Assembly (NCBI GenBank): GCA_025201345.1
Contig: JAIXMG010000010.1
Span: forward strand, 372,001-436,000
Origin: Thamnidium elegans
Taxonomy: Eukaryota; Mucoromycota; Mucoromycetes; Mucorales; Mucoraceae
Reading direction: 5' to 3'
Length of the DNA: 64,000 nt
Under the pieces are notes generated by a model. The model was given only the letters and a program-made list of their open reading frames with translations, searched no databases and was not told where the DNA came from. Of this stretch, positions 11,390 through 23,319 are shown in pieces; within the stretch, counting starts at the first letter, position 1; every line of letters starts with the position of its first letter. The translations under genes and the position numbers were made by a program.

Positions 11390-12127
11390 GTTTATAATAG
11401 TAAAGTAATTTTTTGGGTATTTGAATAAAAAATAAAGGGGAAAAATGTAATAAAATACGAACCCTTTTATACTGATCTGACTAAAAAAAAACATAATTAG
11501 ATTTTCTTTTTTCTTTTTAAAAAGGAGTTTCATATCATCTTTAAATTTTTTGATCGAATCAAATGAGAACGTTCGAGGTAGTACGAGAGTCTCGACCATT
11601 TTTCTGCACAGACTGAAAAAGTACCTTAAAATAGGTCTTTTTTACACTTTCGATAATGACATGATAATTAAAAGATATTACTCTTTTTCTATTTGAAACA
11701 AGAACTTTTATTATGCAAATATTTTAGCTTGGGTTTTTATAGTGCTAGTGTTTAGAGTATTTCCTTAGCTTATATTAAATATAAATATATATATATAGAT
11801 TCGCAAGAGAAAGGTATTAGAGATGAATATGACGAATATCACGGGCTGAAATCATTAGAAAGATGATCTTCGTTTTTAGCCAAAAACCTTCTTTTTGACA
11901 TTTTTCATAAACTAAAAAAAAAATTATTTTGCTTCTAACTTGAAAAAATAACTATTGTTCAACAAGTATTCAAATCCCGGTCCCCACTGCAAATAGTTTT
12001 TCTGACTATCATGCATACTTTCGAACATTTTGTACTTTTTATATACAGTTTTGTTCGTATGACAAGAAAGAAGAATGTATTTTTTAAGGTTTTTTCTTTA
12101 CTTTTCTCTTTACTTTTCTCTTTTTTT

Positions 12128-12140
12128 GTTGCTAAGCAGC
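12128..12140. promoter_or_regulatory. RFX-like half-palindrome, copy 1
   Basis: GTTGCTAAGCAGC resembles the GTTGC-N3-GCAAC form of RFX/EF-C sites with one mismatch. The same 13 bases recur at 33668-33680. It is about 740 bp upstream of the GNAT start, so a regulatory role there is uncertain. Confidence 0.25.
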
Positions 12141-14722
12141 AGACTTACCATTCTAAGTTTAAGTTTACAAACAAATACTTTTAGTCATAATAATTCGAAC
12201 TGTCAAACTGAAAGAGACTTTTGGTAACAAAATCTTCCATATAGAAAATCAAGGCCGCGACTTGATACTTTTCTATTGTACACAATGAATTCTTTTATTA
12301 GATATATTTTTGAACGACAGACGCAAACACACGTTGTTTTTTAACAGGTTATAAAAAAAAAACTCCCAGATTATCTTGATAAGATCCGGTATTAAAACAA
12401 AGTGTTTCTGCATAATTTAAACCAACATGTCACTCTTTGATTAAACTGACAGAAAAGGAAGTGTACTTTGCGCAGCTTTATTCAAAATGACCTGAGTGAT
12501 AAACTTCGTTCGTTCGAGACCGAATAATAGGAAAGGGAAAATTGAGTAACAAGAGAAACTGCATTTGTTAATACGGCACAGCCAATGATTGGATGATGAC
12601 AAAACCATAAGTGAGGTTTATCCAGGTTACCGGTACTACATTCACCAAAAAAACATTTCAAGTGCAGTGCCTAAAGAAATTACCGTACCTCGGAACTACT
12701 TTTTTCTGTTATTCATTTCGCTTGAAAACAAGTAATTTTTTCTTTTTTCTTTTTTTGATCGACAAGTCATGTCAAAACAATTCCTTCAAAAAGTTAGTAT
12801 ATCGCGTCAACTAACAAAAAAGTTGCAAAATACAAGAATATAAATATAGTATTTGTACCTCCTTTCTATATTAGTACACTACTCCATTTTTTTCCTTCTT
12901 TTTTTTTTAAGAAAAAAAAATCGTATATCTCTCACGACATTTTATTAGTAATTAACAACCAGTAGCTCTCGTGTCTCATTATTGCTCACAAACAATGACT
13001 CGTATATCCAATTATCTCCTTTCTTTATGAAATAATATATTGTATCAAAAGCTTTTTATTATGAGTCGTATAAACTGTTGAATCGATCGAAATGAAGAAA
13101 AAAAAACAATTACAAAAAAACCGGCACATGTACTTATCGATCTCGCCTTGGTCAATTAAAAAAAATAATCTATCAATAGAGAATTTAAACTACAGTAAGG
13201 TAGCACACACGCCCTGGTTCGACTCCGAAGAGTATCTCGACCCTTCGAAAAGGCGGCTGTCAATCAAATGAATATTTTATCAACGTGGGGAAATTAACAA
13301 ACCTAAAGTTTATACTTCCCAGGATCGACCCGTATTTAAATAAAAAAAGAAACAAGCTGTATCTCCCACTCTTTTTTAGAAGAAAAAGAAGACCTATTGT
13401 TAACTATGGTTACTCTGATAGAATAAAAATTACTTGATTATTTATCCAAGGTAAAAAAAAAATTATACAGAAACAAAGCTAAATGAAATTATGTAATTTC
13501 TTATTATAAGCAGCAAAGTCTTTACTAAGTACAAAAAATACTAATCTGCTAACAATACATCTTTTTTCGAAAAAGAAATAACCAGCTATTAAAGCTGCGT
13601 ACGGAATAGACACGTCTTGCGTATAAAATACACTAACGGCTCAAGTGAATATCTTATAAAAGTATAGGTCAGTGTCATATTTGCCGCGATACATATCGTT
13701 TCAGCGTAGCTTTAAAAAAGACAACTGTAACAATAAATTATTAAGCTTTTTTTTATAAAAAAAATAGTATGCAAATAAGTGGATGCTACTTATCAAAATA
13801 TAAGAAACAGCTTAAATAATGAACCCTCTCTTAATGCTAATAATACATACACTGTTTTCGTACTCCAATCCAATAAAAAAAAAGACAGAATCTGGGCTAG
13901 AAAAAAAGTAGGTTTGCAACCTTAAAATTGGGGGGGGGGATCTTTTTTAAAAGATGTTGAGCTATTCTCTTCAGAGAACTTGCAGAACATAATCGTTTTT
14001 ATTATTTTTTGAAGTATGAGGCAAGTGTAAAATAAGACCTAGAATAGTTTTAATCGACTCTAATAATGCGCTAATCTTTATTTCTCAAAAATATCTTTAA
14101 AACTACATATATGAATACATACAATCTTATTTAAGGAGTATTGGACTTCTGCCCTTTTTTTTTGCGTGTATATAATTTTTCGGAATAGAATAATTGCGTA
14201 TTACGATATTTAACTTTTTCTTGTTTTTTGTTTTAGCAAGAAAATATATACAAGATATATACATCTTTTTAGAGTGCACTAATGCCTTTCTCTTTTCTTC
14301 TGTTTTTTTAATACCTATGCTATGCATCATGTCAAATTAATATTCCAATAATTGGGAAAAAGAAACAAATGTTCAGCACTCATAGATGAAATTGCTACAC
14401 TATATCACAAAACCGAACTGACAGGCAACGGTAGGACGTATTATGGGCTTAATAGCTGAAACAATGCCTCCGATTTTAATTGAAGTCCAGTACCAAGTTG
14501 GGCCCAGGATTTCATGCCCAAGAGTGACACATTATGCATCTTATGGCCGCTACGTGAAAAAAAAAAGTACTTTTTTTCTAGCAGGTGTTTTCAAGCACTT
14601 TGCTTAAAAAAAACGGCTCGATGTCAGCAACAAGGGAGGGGTAAAAAAAAAAAACTAAACGGACTGCAATGTAAATAAATAGGCTAATTTAATCATCACG
14701 CGTAAAAAAAAGGTATCTGTAC

Positions 14723-14744
14723 TTTTACAACAACTGTTGTAAAA
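14723..14744. promoter_or_regulatory. inverted repeat upstream of WDR48
   Basis: Two 10-bp arms, TTTTACAACA and TGTTGTAAAA, are separated by AC, about 380 bp upstream of the WDR48 start. The symmetry fits a homodimeric DNA-binding site. I do not recognise the motif as a named consensus. Confidence 0.2.
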
Positions 14745-15119
14745 TTTTGCGTGTAACAATGGACGTTTAAAAAAAAAGACTTTTTCCTTTTTAATTAAAG
14801 TAAAAAACAAAGCACTAGTTAAATATTTAAACGTGGTAACTTCATGAATAAAAGAAAAAATATTCCTTTTTTTTTTTTAGTTCTACGTCATTGAATAAAC
14901 AAACGTGCTATTCTCTTTTTCGAAAACCAAAAAAAAAAAAAAAAGCCTATAAATGGCACTAAAGAAGGGGGACACCGCAAAAAAAAAAAAAGGGTTTACA
15001 CAGTTTCAATGACCGGCTTTTGCTTCTTTTATTTTTATTTTATTTCTTGCCCTCCTATTTGTTTTGCTTTTTCTCTCTTTTTTATTTTCTAAATTTGAAA
15101 ATTCTCGAGATTTAAATAT

Positions 15120-18100
15120 ATGAAAGCAGCAACACGTCGCAAAGTATCTTACGTAGTCAAACTATGCAATGAAGAACAAGCACATTGTCTTGGTGTCAAT
15201 TCTTTAGCTATTGATACCTCTCACTGTAATACAACGAACAATGAAGGTGGTGTATTGTACTCAGCAGGCAGGGATGGTATCGTTGCTAGTTGGGACTTGC
15301 ATTTAAAAGTAACCAAAAACGATAAAGATAAATGGAAATTAGATGGAACTGCTCAGGTATAATAAAAAAAAAAAAAAACAAGAACAAAGAAAAACAAACC
15401 AAACAGTCTTTTATTGTGTAGGCACCGGTACAAAAGACTTCATGTAAAGCATTTTCACAAATGCATACTGATTGGGTAAACGATATTGTATTATGTGAAG
15501 GTGGAACCTGTGGTAATACAAATATATATATATAAATACACGATTTTTTTTTCTTGCTAGTCTAATGATTTTCTAGTTGTTTCCGCTTCATCTGATAGAA
15601 CAATTAAATTATGGAAGCCTTACAGTGATACACCAAAAGTAGCACATACAATTGGATACCATACTGATTTCGCCAAATGTTTAACGTACGCATCAAGTCC
15701 TGGCTGGGTTGCTAGTGGCGGTTTAGACAGAAAAATTAATATTTGGGATATTGAAAAATCCGAAGCTGCTCTTTCAATTGATGCAGGTCCCAGCCATCAT
15801 TTTACTGATGAAACAAGTGAAGGTAACAGTAAGTATTTCTTTTCTAGAATTACCTTTTTTTATTTTTTATTTTTTGCTAACAACCTCTATATAAAAAAGA
15901 TTCGTTGAATAATATTTCTAGTAAGTGTTCTATATACGCTTTGGCCGTAAACCCCACAGGTACGCTATTGGCCTCAGGTTCACCGGAAAAGGTTGTTAGA
16001 TTATGGGATCCCAGATCAGGAAAGCGTATTAGTAAATTAACAGGTCACACCGATAATATTCGAGCATTATTAATTAGTGATGATGGTCAATACGTAAGTA
16101 TATATTTATAGCTCCCCTTTCTTTATTACGTTATTTATATATATATATATATATAATAGGTTTTATCGGGTTCATCCGATTCAACTATTAAACTCTGGTC
16201 AGTAAAAGCCCAACGATGTTTAACCACTTACGAAACACACCCTGATTCCGTCTGGTCACTTTACTCGGACCACCCAGACCTAAAGACATTTTACTCTGGT
16301 TCACGAGACGGACTTGTCAACAAGACCGAGATATCCGGCCAAAGTGTATCGGAGGGAGCAGAGAGTGAATGTATTGGTTTATTCAAGGAAGATTCTGGTG
16401 TGATAAAAATTGCTGCGTTAGAGGATACCTATGTTTGGACTGCTACCACAAGTTCCAGTATTAATCGTTGGTTATCTGTACCACCCAGCGAAAGCCGTCA
16501 AGTATTACCTCGTTCTCAATTTAACCCTGAAATTCCTTCTTCAGCTCTAATTAAATTACCTCCTGCCAAAAGTTATGCATCACAAGTACCTGATTCGTAT
16601 GTTGCGAGTGATACCTTAACCATGTATGCAGGCTCGGTGCTTTCTATCCCTATTAGTTATCAGGATGATGATGCTGATAATGAAGAACCCTTGGTGCCGC
16701 TAAGAACCGCCCCCGATTATGTTATTGAAGGTAAACCGGGTATCACTGCTCATTTAATTCTTCATAATAGACGGCATATTCTTACAAAGGATACAAATGG
16801 GGAGGTTACAATGTGGGATTTAACAAAGGTATGTTATATACACGTTAAAAAAAGGGATGTTTAGTAATACTGGTCATTCTAGTGTATTCAAGTCAAAAAT
16901 TTTGGTAAGAGAGAATTGGAAGAGGTAGCACAGGAAGTAAATAGTTTGGAAAGTTTCCCTGCTTGGTGCACTGTAGATACAAAAATTGGTGTAAGTCTTT
17001 TTTTTTTTTTTAAAAAAAGTATAGAGAAAAAGATGGGGGGGTTTTTTTTTTACTGAACCTTCGTTTTATTAGGCTATTACTGTTCAATTACATGAAGTGA
17101 ATTGTTTTGATTGTGAAATGTACGCAGACGAAGTAGAAATATTACCAGACTACCAAGTACGCGAGGACCAACGATGTAAGTCTTTATATATACTACCACT
17201 ACAAAAAATAACCGAGATTTATATTACTCCGTAGTGAATTTAGGAAAATGGGTACTAGTAAACCTATTTCAAAAGTTCATTAATAAAGAATTAGAACACC
17301 AAGAGCAAGGTTTAATTCGATTTGGAGACGACCAACCCGACAGACCAGACTCAATCAAAAGCCGTACCTTACTTCAAAACTCACCCGAGGAAAAGTTAGA
17401 GTCAACAGCACCCGTCACTGCACCGCCTGTCGTCACAACCGAGGAAGCCCCGAAAATACCTGTCGTGGCTGTAACCACCAACGAAGATCAATCACCTTAT
17501 TTACCTACCTCGCCTCAAGCAGCTCAATTCAATGGACCTTTTACCGCACCTACAGCAAGTACGTCGACCACCCAACCCGACTACTTTTCCGGTGCACACT
17601 ATGCGCCTGTTCATAGAGAATCTTCTGTGCAACTTCCACCAGCTGCTGCTTTACCTACATCTCCTTCCTCTCCTACCGGAAGTAACTTTATGCACCGACT
17701 CAAGAACCTTTCCGTTAAAGCAAAACTATCGCGTGTACCTGCCAACGAAGAAAGATCTACTGATAGTCTACCCACTCTTTCTCCTTCTACATCTACCACA
17801 CACCCTACCGCAGAGGAACCGCAACAACAACAATCACTTGCGGCCGCATCTGCAGCCGCTGCCGCCGTAGCTGAAAAGGTAGCTGCAGAAAAGGCAGCAG
17901 TAGAAAAGGCAGCAACTGAAGCTAAAACAGCAGAAGAAGCTAAATTAAAAGAAATCGAAGAGAGTAAATCAGAATCGTATACACCACCTCATTTGGAAGA
18001 TTTCCCCCCTTTAAAGATCCCTTCATCTACTATGATTATTGTAGCGGAAGAAAGCGCAGAGGCTTCAACTGGTATGGATTTATATCGTGGTACTGTTGGG

Positions 18101-18599
18101 TCAAGTGGTGAAGATGCTGATACAATTATCGATGTTGCTCCAGCATGGTTGTTATCATATCTTTTATACGTAAGTAATTTTTTTTTTTACAAAGAGTAAA
18201 AACAAAGAAATTAACTTTTTTATTGTTTTAGAACAAAACTCCGCCAAAGGAAACTGTCAAATTAACGTTTATTTTGAAACCTGCAACAGGTTCTAACTTG
18301 GGAGAACTCCCAGGAGGGTAAGCCCAATTATTTTCTTTATCAAGTATATCTGCACACACTAACTAACAATTATATACAGACCGAATAATCGATTATTAGC
18401 CAACAGGGTATTACGAGTTCGAAAACTAATTCAATATATCTCTGAAAAACTTTCAATTGAAGACGAATCAACTGTTGAATTATTATGCGGTGAAACCATC
18501 TTGACTCCTACCATGACATTGGCTGCTATCAAACAACATATCTTAAAGACCAGTGGAGATATTCCTCTTTGTTATCGTTTAAAGCAACCTTTACAATAA
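15120..18599 (+). CDS. WDR48: WDR48/UAF1-like WD40 protein
   Basis: Ten exons (15120-15356, 15422-15512, 15577-15828, 15900-16093, 16160-16828, 16883-16990, 17073-17175, 17235-18169, 18232-18317, 18380-18599) give 964 aa. Animal WDR48/UAF1 activates the deubiquitinases USP1, USP12 and USP46; fungal relatives partner Ubp9/Bun-type enzymes. The N-terminus [13 protein letters not shown] and WD units such as [46 protein letters not shown] and [14 protein letters not shown] build the propeller. The second half matches the WDR48 C-terminal domain ([31 protein letters not shown]) and ends in a ubiquitin-like module ([36 protein letters not shown]). A Pro/Ser/Thr-rich linker and an Ala/Glu-rich probable helix (from about 17840 to 17970) interrupt the C-terminal domain and account for the large size compared with human UAF1 (677 aa). 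Confidence 0.93.
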
Positions 18600-18770
18600 T
18601 AAATTAATTTACACTGCAGGGCAGTGTCTCTTTCTTTTTTTGCATGATTTTTTTAAGCCTCCAAAAAAAAAATAAATAAGTACTAGGGTTTAAAAACTCC
18701 GGTTATTCATACATAAAATGGGGCCTGTTAAGCTTTCTCTTTTTCCTTTTTATCACTTATTTGTTTTATT

Positions 18771-19150
18771 ATGGCTTCTCAATTCTTACGTTCTTCTATT
18801 CGTGCTATTGCTCGTCCTAGCCTTGTCAAGAGCTTCGTTGCTCCTGCCTTGACCCATCGTATGCCTACTGTTGCCTTCACTGCCACTCGTTCTTTCTCTG
18901 CTGGTATTGCTCGTATGGGTAGCGGCGTTGGTAAAGTACATATAACTCTTTTTTAAACAAGTTACTAAAAAGTGTTTTTTTTAAAAAAAAATAGTCGATG
19001 CCGATCTTACTCACAAGTTAAGTGAAGAACTTGAATACGAACAAGAGAATGCTGAAGCTGATCAACCTGAATTTGTTAAAGAGTTTTTGGAAGCCAACTC
19101 ATTCAAGGTAATATACATAAGTCGTGTCGAAACTTTTTTACGCAGTACTT

Positions 19151-19181
<31 letters not shown>

Positions 19182-19827
19182 GGAATAATTAGATTGAAGA
19201 TAAGGCTGGTATTGATGAAGTAACTCTTTCTCGTACTTTTGGTAATGAAAAGTAAGTTACTACGCGTTTTCTTTAAAAAAAAAAAGATTTAAACGGTTCT
19301 TTTTTCTGCGTATAGGATTCGTGTCTTGTTTTCCATCTCTGATATCAACAATGCTTCTCCTGACGCATTCCCTCTTGAGGATGATATGGTTGAGGCTGAA
19401 AATGAAGAAGAGGAAGAATCTGTCTCTTTCCCTGTCCGTGCCTCTGTCACTATTGAAAAGGTAAAGTTAAAGTGTGTGTGTGTGCGTATAGATTTACTTA
19501 AATATAATATAGGAGGGCCAAGGCGCTGTTACCATTGATACTATTTCTCAAGATGGTGAAATCGCCGTTGAAAGTGTCATGTACTACAAGGATGCCAAGT
19601 TAGCCGATGAACAATCTGCTGAAGCTGACTGGCAACGTCGTGGACTCTATATTGGTCCTCAATTTGCCGAGTTGGATGAAAACCTTCAAAACCTCTTTGA
19701 ACGTTACCTTGATGAACGTGGTATCAACACCGCTTTAGCCAACTTCTTACCTGATTATGTTGAGCATAAGGAACAAAAGGAGTATACTAAGTGGCTCCAA
19801 AACATGAAGAACTTCATCTCTGCTTAA
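18771..19827 (+). CDS. MAM33: mitochondrial p32/MAM33-family acidic matrix protein
   Basis: Exons 18771-18930, 18995-19107, 19193-19251, 19316-19460 and 19513-19827 give 263 aa, typical for MAM33/C1QBP. The family forms acidic doughnut trimers in the matrix and supports mitochondrial translation and respiration. The first 45 residues (MASQFLRSSIRAIARPSLVK, later TRSFSAGIARMG) are a classical presequence rich in Arg/Ser with no acids. The mature part is acidic (DLTHKLSEELEYEQE; MVEAENEEEEESVSF), and the diagnostic C-terminal block is present: LYIGPQFAELDENLQNLFER, YLDERGINTALANFLPDY and KEQKEYTKWLQNM. The donor after GTTG at 18930 was preferred because the other choice breaks frame. The gene follows WDR48 by 171 bp on the same strand. 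Confidence 0.94.
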
Positions 19828-19976
19828 AAAAAAGAAAGTTCAATATCAAATTGTAATATAATAAAAAACATGCATTTTTTTTTTCTTTGGCTACCGCACC
19901 TCTTTCAATTGATACTCGGTATTGGATATGTCTTTGATTCATACAGCATCAAAAAAAAAAGTAACAGTCTTTTTTT

Positions 19977-20291
19977 TTAACAAGCAGAAGTTTTTATTTT
20001 ATTTTTAAGCTTATTTCTTGTTTGAGATTGTGAATGCGGTTTTGAAGCTGTGCTGTTTTTTTTAGTCATTTCTTCAAGATATTGCTACATAAAAAAAAAG
20101 ACTTCTGTTCTTTATGGTGTGCATGTTTACATTTTCTATCATAAGATACAATTCGGGGCTAAGTATACGAATGATGTTTTCTAATATAACAGTGGTACGT
20201 GCAGAAGTAGGTTGGTAACATTTGAATTCATCTCTTGTAAAACGGAGACTAATTCCTCGACTGATCTTATTCTATGTTGATAGTCTTCCAT
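19977..20291 (-). pseudogene. possible small gene with a frame break (unassigned)
   Basis: On the minus strand the ATG at 20291 opens a good-looking frame (MEDYQHRIRSVEELVSVLQE, then MNSNVTN). About one base out of frame it continues as PTSARTTVILENIIRILSPE, LYLMIEN. A plausible 46-nt GT-AG intron then leads to QYLEEMTKKNSTASK and a Lys-rich tail ending at 19977. A single inserted base after the codons for NVTN would make one protein of roughly 95 aa. It may be a decayed gene, a sequencing slip in a short C run, or two chance frames. I do not recognise the family. It lies between MAM33 and the DUF7719-like gene. Confidence 0.3.
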
Positions 20292-20749
20292 TTTTTTTTT
20301 ATATGAGTAGGTAAAAAGGATAACAATTATTTTTTTTTGTTCGCGTTATAAATCACACGTAAAGAGACAGTAGATGATTTAAGGATTTTTTTTTGTTACA
20401 GTGTAAAAAGCTCAAAAGTTGAGCATGACTTTCCATGACACTCTAAACCAACCAGTGATATAATGCTGCAATTTATAGTGTGTTAGTATTATTTTTTTTT
20501 GAGGGAAGAAACTCTGCTGGTTTTTTTAATAAAAAGGGCGATGGTTGGGCATACTTTCTTAAAAAACATTTCAGCGTGCAAATGGAGTTGCATGTAGTAT
20601 TTGGCGCTATAAAAAAAAACCTTGTGCGCGTATTTTTCTCCTTTTTTCAGGGTCAGTGTATACTTTTTTTTATTTAAAAATAACAAGTTATATATATTCT
20701 TTCTCTTTCTTTTTCTGCGCAAGAAGAAGGAAAAGAAGAAAGAAAAAAA
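20292..20749. other. intergenic region upstream of the DUF7719-like gene
   Basis: AT-rich spacer of about 460 bp. Bases 20565-20639 resemble 55463-55525 (shared AACATTTCAGYGYGCAAATG, then GGCGCT and CTTGTGC/CCTGTGC), perhaps an old dispersed repeat. Two overlapping low-complexity open frames (20480-20677 +, 20489-20722 -) are judged non-coding. Confidence 0.35.
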
Positions 20750-21416
20750 ATGACTAAAAAATCAGCTGGTGTAAAACCTTCACAATTCACCAAAAAAGCA
20801 ACACAAGCACCTCTTATAGACAAGATTCCTACAAGCAGTAACAGTACTGACATTCCAGATGCTGAAAAGTTTCGTTTAATTGATCAAACCGGATTAATGA
20901 AAAAGGTAAAGCAACGTGAGTCAGAGTTATTAGTCAAGAAGCAAACAACAACTACAGAATATATTTGGCAAGCCATCTTTTTAAGTATTCCATTTGGTTT
21001 CTTGATGGCTACTTTTGATGTTACTGTCAAGGTTCAATTCAGTGAGCCTTGGGACTATGCTGGCATAGTAGCAAAGTGTATAAAGTCTGCACCTGGTAAT
21101 ATAAAATACACACACAAAAAATTTGATTTGATTTTTTTTTAACTTTCGGTTTATTTTAGCGCTTGCACCTTTGATCTATCTTACCAATCGTTATAAATCA
21201 AGTAAAGCTACTCAGTTTTTAATGTCTGTTGGTTCACTCATAGCAGGTTCTTTCTTGATGTATACTTTACGTCACTCTCCTTCGTTAGGACAAATGATGC
21301 GTGCTCCTGGTTTGGCCACTGTCTGGATTTACTTTATTGTCCAGTTGGATCTTATTCCTGCTACGCTTACATTAACACTCGTTGGATTATATTGGTACTT
21401 TGGACTTCGAGTTTAA
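20750..21416 (+). CDS. conserved fungal membrane protein (DUF7719-like)
   Basis: Two exons (20750-21095, 21160-21416) give 200 aa. The first 70 residues are polar and Lys/Thr-rich. Four hydrophobic segments follow: IWQAIFLSIPFGFLMATF, a short one around ALAPLIYLT, FLMSVGSLIAGSFLMYTL and a C-terminal pair (LATVWIYFIVQLDLIPATL; TLTLVGLYWYFGLRV). The order of segments, the LDVxVxxQF-like motif after the first segment (FDVTVKVQF) and the MMRAPGLATVW motif fit an uncharacterised fungal family that I recall as DUF7719. No biochemical role is known to me. It converges with heme oxygenase, 129 bp between stops. Confidence 0.75.
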
Positions 21417-21545
21417 TATATAGAGAAGGGGGTGGGGGCATACATATGCTTTATTGAATATGTAAAATAAATAAATAAATAAGGGGGGAAAGGAAGCTGT
21501 AACTTAAATTACATCCCAAAAACCAAAACCAAAAAAAAAATTGCT

Positions 21546-23161
21546 TTAGTTTTTTTGATAATAACGTTGATAGACGGCAGCACCAATGGCAACAGTAGCA
21601 ACACCAACTGTAATAGCACCAATCCAAGTAGTAGAACGACTACAAGAGACTTGTTCTTTTTCAACGGTTCTAGTAGCTTCAACTTGGACTTCATTCAACT
21701 CAACAATCTCTTCTTCTTCTTCAACGGGTTGAATTAAAGAAGTGGCAAGTTTACCTTCTTCTGAAAGTTGTTGAATCTCATCGAACAAATTGATATTTAA
21801 TTCAAACGATTGAACAGCTTCAGCTACAATAAGATCGCGAGTAGCTTGATCTACCTTGGCGGCATTTAAACGTTCACGATAAAAGTTCTTGAAATCAGTT
21901 TGATTACCCAAGTTGTTAAAGTAATAAAAGTTTAATCCTTCAGTGGTATCCCAAGAACCATCTTGTTCGTCCATCATCAATACACATTTCTTAAGTCGCT
22001 TTGATAAGATTTGTCCTCCACTGAGATCACCAAGGTAACGAGAGTAACTGTGAGCGATCAAAAGAGCGGGACTTTTAGCACATGCATCTTCCATAGCTTG
22101 AACATATTTCTTGACAGCGGGTGTCATTGTCTTGGGATCGATAAGTTCTGCTACACGGTCTTGACCGTAAAAGAATTCAAGATCCTTTTCAATGGCTTCT
22201 CTGCGGTTTAATTCATGAGGGAAATGAATGATGCTTACAACAGGGTGATTCTTGTATTGTTCGAGTAAATCTTCCATATGTCTATTTTTTTTTTAAAAAA
22301 TAAATAAAATGATTAGTCATTATTTTTTTCTTGTAGAAATATAACTTACTTGTAGACAAAATAGAGAGAATTGATATAACGACCATATTCATCGCCGTTA
22401 ATCTCACCCTTAAGAAAACGTCTAATATAATTTTTTTTCAGTACGTGCAAAAAAACCAAGTATATAAGCAACATACCTAGTAAAGACACTTGTTTCAGCA
22501 GCTCTATGTACAACCTTGGTACCTTCACGCATTGCAGAAGCCAATTGAGGATCCTCAAGGTACTCAGGTTCATCGATTTTAATCTCCTCTTCAATTGCTT
22601 CCTCCTTGGTTTGAATAGAGAACAATTGAGCAAGTTGAGATTTATCAAGGAACTTGTTTAATGTGTTTACAAGAACAACACCTTCTTCACAAGAAGGAAG
22701 CTCTAATAAATATATATATTAGTTTCAGAAATTCATTTCTCTTTTATATATAAAATAGTATTCTTACCAGCCATGTTTAAAGTAGGATGATCTTTAGGAA
22801 TTTGAGCCATTAAAGCAGTGATTTCCTCTTCAGACTTAGTGGAAAAGGGACAACCTACAATGTTTTTATAATTAATTGCTTAACTCTATTTTAGTGCATC
22901 TGTTTTCACTTACCGTCTTTAAAAGCGGGGCTAAAATAGATTAATAATCAAACATGTCAGTGCATTCGTACCGAGATCATTAAAAAAAAAAAGTACTTAC
23001 CATCGAAAAAGTTCGCCATGACTCATCGCAACAGACTCGACTTCTTCTAAGCTAGCATAAGGACAACCCTTTGAAAAAGCAGGACAAAGATGTTTAAGTT
23101 CGTCAATATTAGTTAAGCCTTCAAGGCCAGGATGAGGGGGCATAACTGTTTCGGGAGACAT
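21546..23161 (-). CDS. heme oxygenase, tail-anchored, with N-terminal Cys-Pro repeats
   Basis: Six exons (23161-23001, 22930-22914, 22854-22768, 22702-22477, 22421-22350, 22281-21546) give 432 aa. It oxidises heme to biliverdin, CO and iron. The catalytic domain is clear: proximal-His segment MREGTKVVHRAAE (His about 154), FPHELNRREAIEKDLEFFYG, the family signature YSRYLGDLSGGQIL (about 278-291) and a distal region with NFYYFNN. A C-terminal hydrophobic segment (WIGAITVGVATVAIGAAVY) with a basic tail should anchor it in the ER or another membrane. Unusual: the first 65 residues hold two copies of CPAF-x2-GCP(Y/F), giving Cys-Pro pairs at residues 26, 33, 54 and 61, like heme regulatory motifs. 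The second exon is only 17 nt and encodes part of that repeat. Start at 23161 is the first ATG in frame. Confidence 0.93.
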
Positions 23162-23319
23162 TTTATTATAGTAAAATAACAAAGAGAAAAAGAAGAGAAA
23201 AAGAGAAAAAAAGAAAAAAATAGGCTTCTTATATATTTTTTGGGTGAGAAGTCAGCTGAAGTGTAAAAAAAAAGGGTATTTTTAATTTTTTTTTATTAAA
23301 TAACCGCTGCAAGGGTTAA

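Larger units (their letters stand above)
11390..15119. other. 3.7-kb gene-poor region
   Basis: No open frame here has convincing composition; frames at 12611-12814 and 14127-14330 are short and low-complexity. Items worth marking: GTTGCTAAGCAGC at 12128-12140 (an identical 13-mer lies at 33668-33680), an inverted repeat TTTTACAACA-AC-TGTTGTAAAA at 14723-14744, about 380 bp before the WDR48 start, and a B-box-like GGTTCGACTCC at 13217 that does not fold as a tRNA. The remainder is A/T-rich filler. Confidence 0.5.

Noticed and set aside
11282..11599. 105-aa minus-strand open frame upstream of the GNAT gene
   Set aside because: Mostly Lys/Phe from homopolymers; the true first exon is 11389-11299 in the same strand with a clean splice.
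11955..11995. TTCAAATCCCGGTCCCCAC resembling a tRNA T arm
   Set aside because: The stem does not pair and no D or anticodon arm lies at the right distance.
13195..13260. tRNA-like B box (GGTTCGACTCC)
   Set aside because: The T-stem does not pair beyond three positions and no A box or acceptor stem is found upstream.
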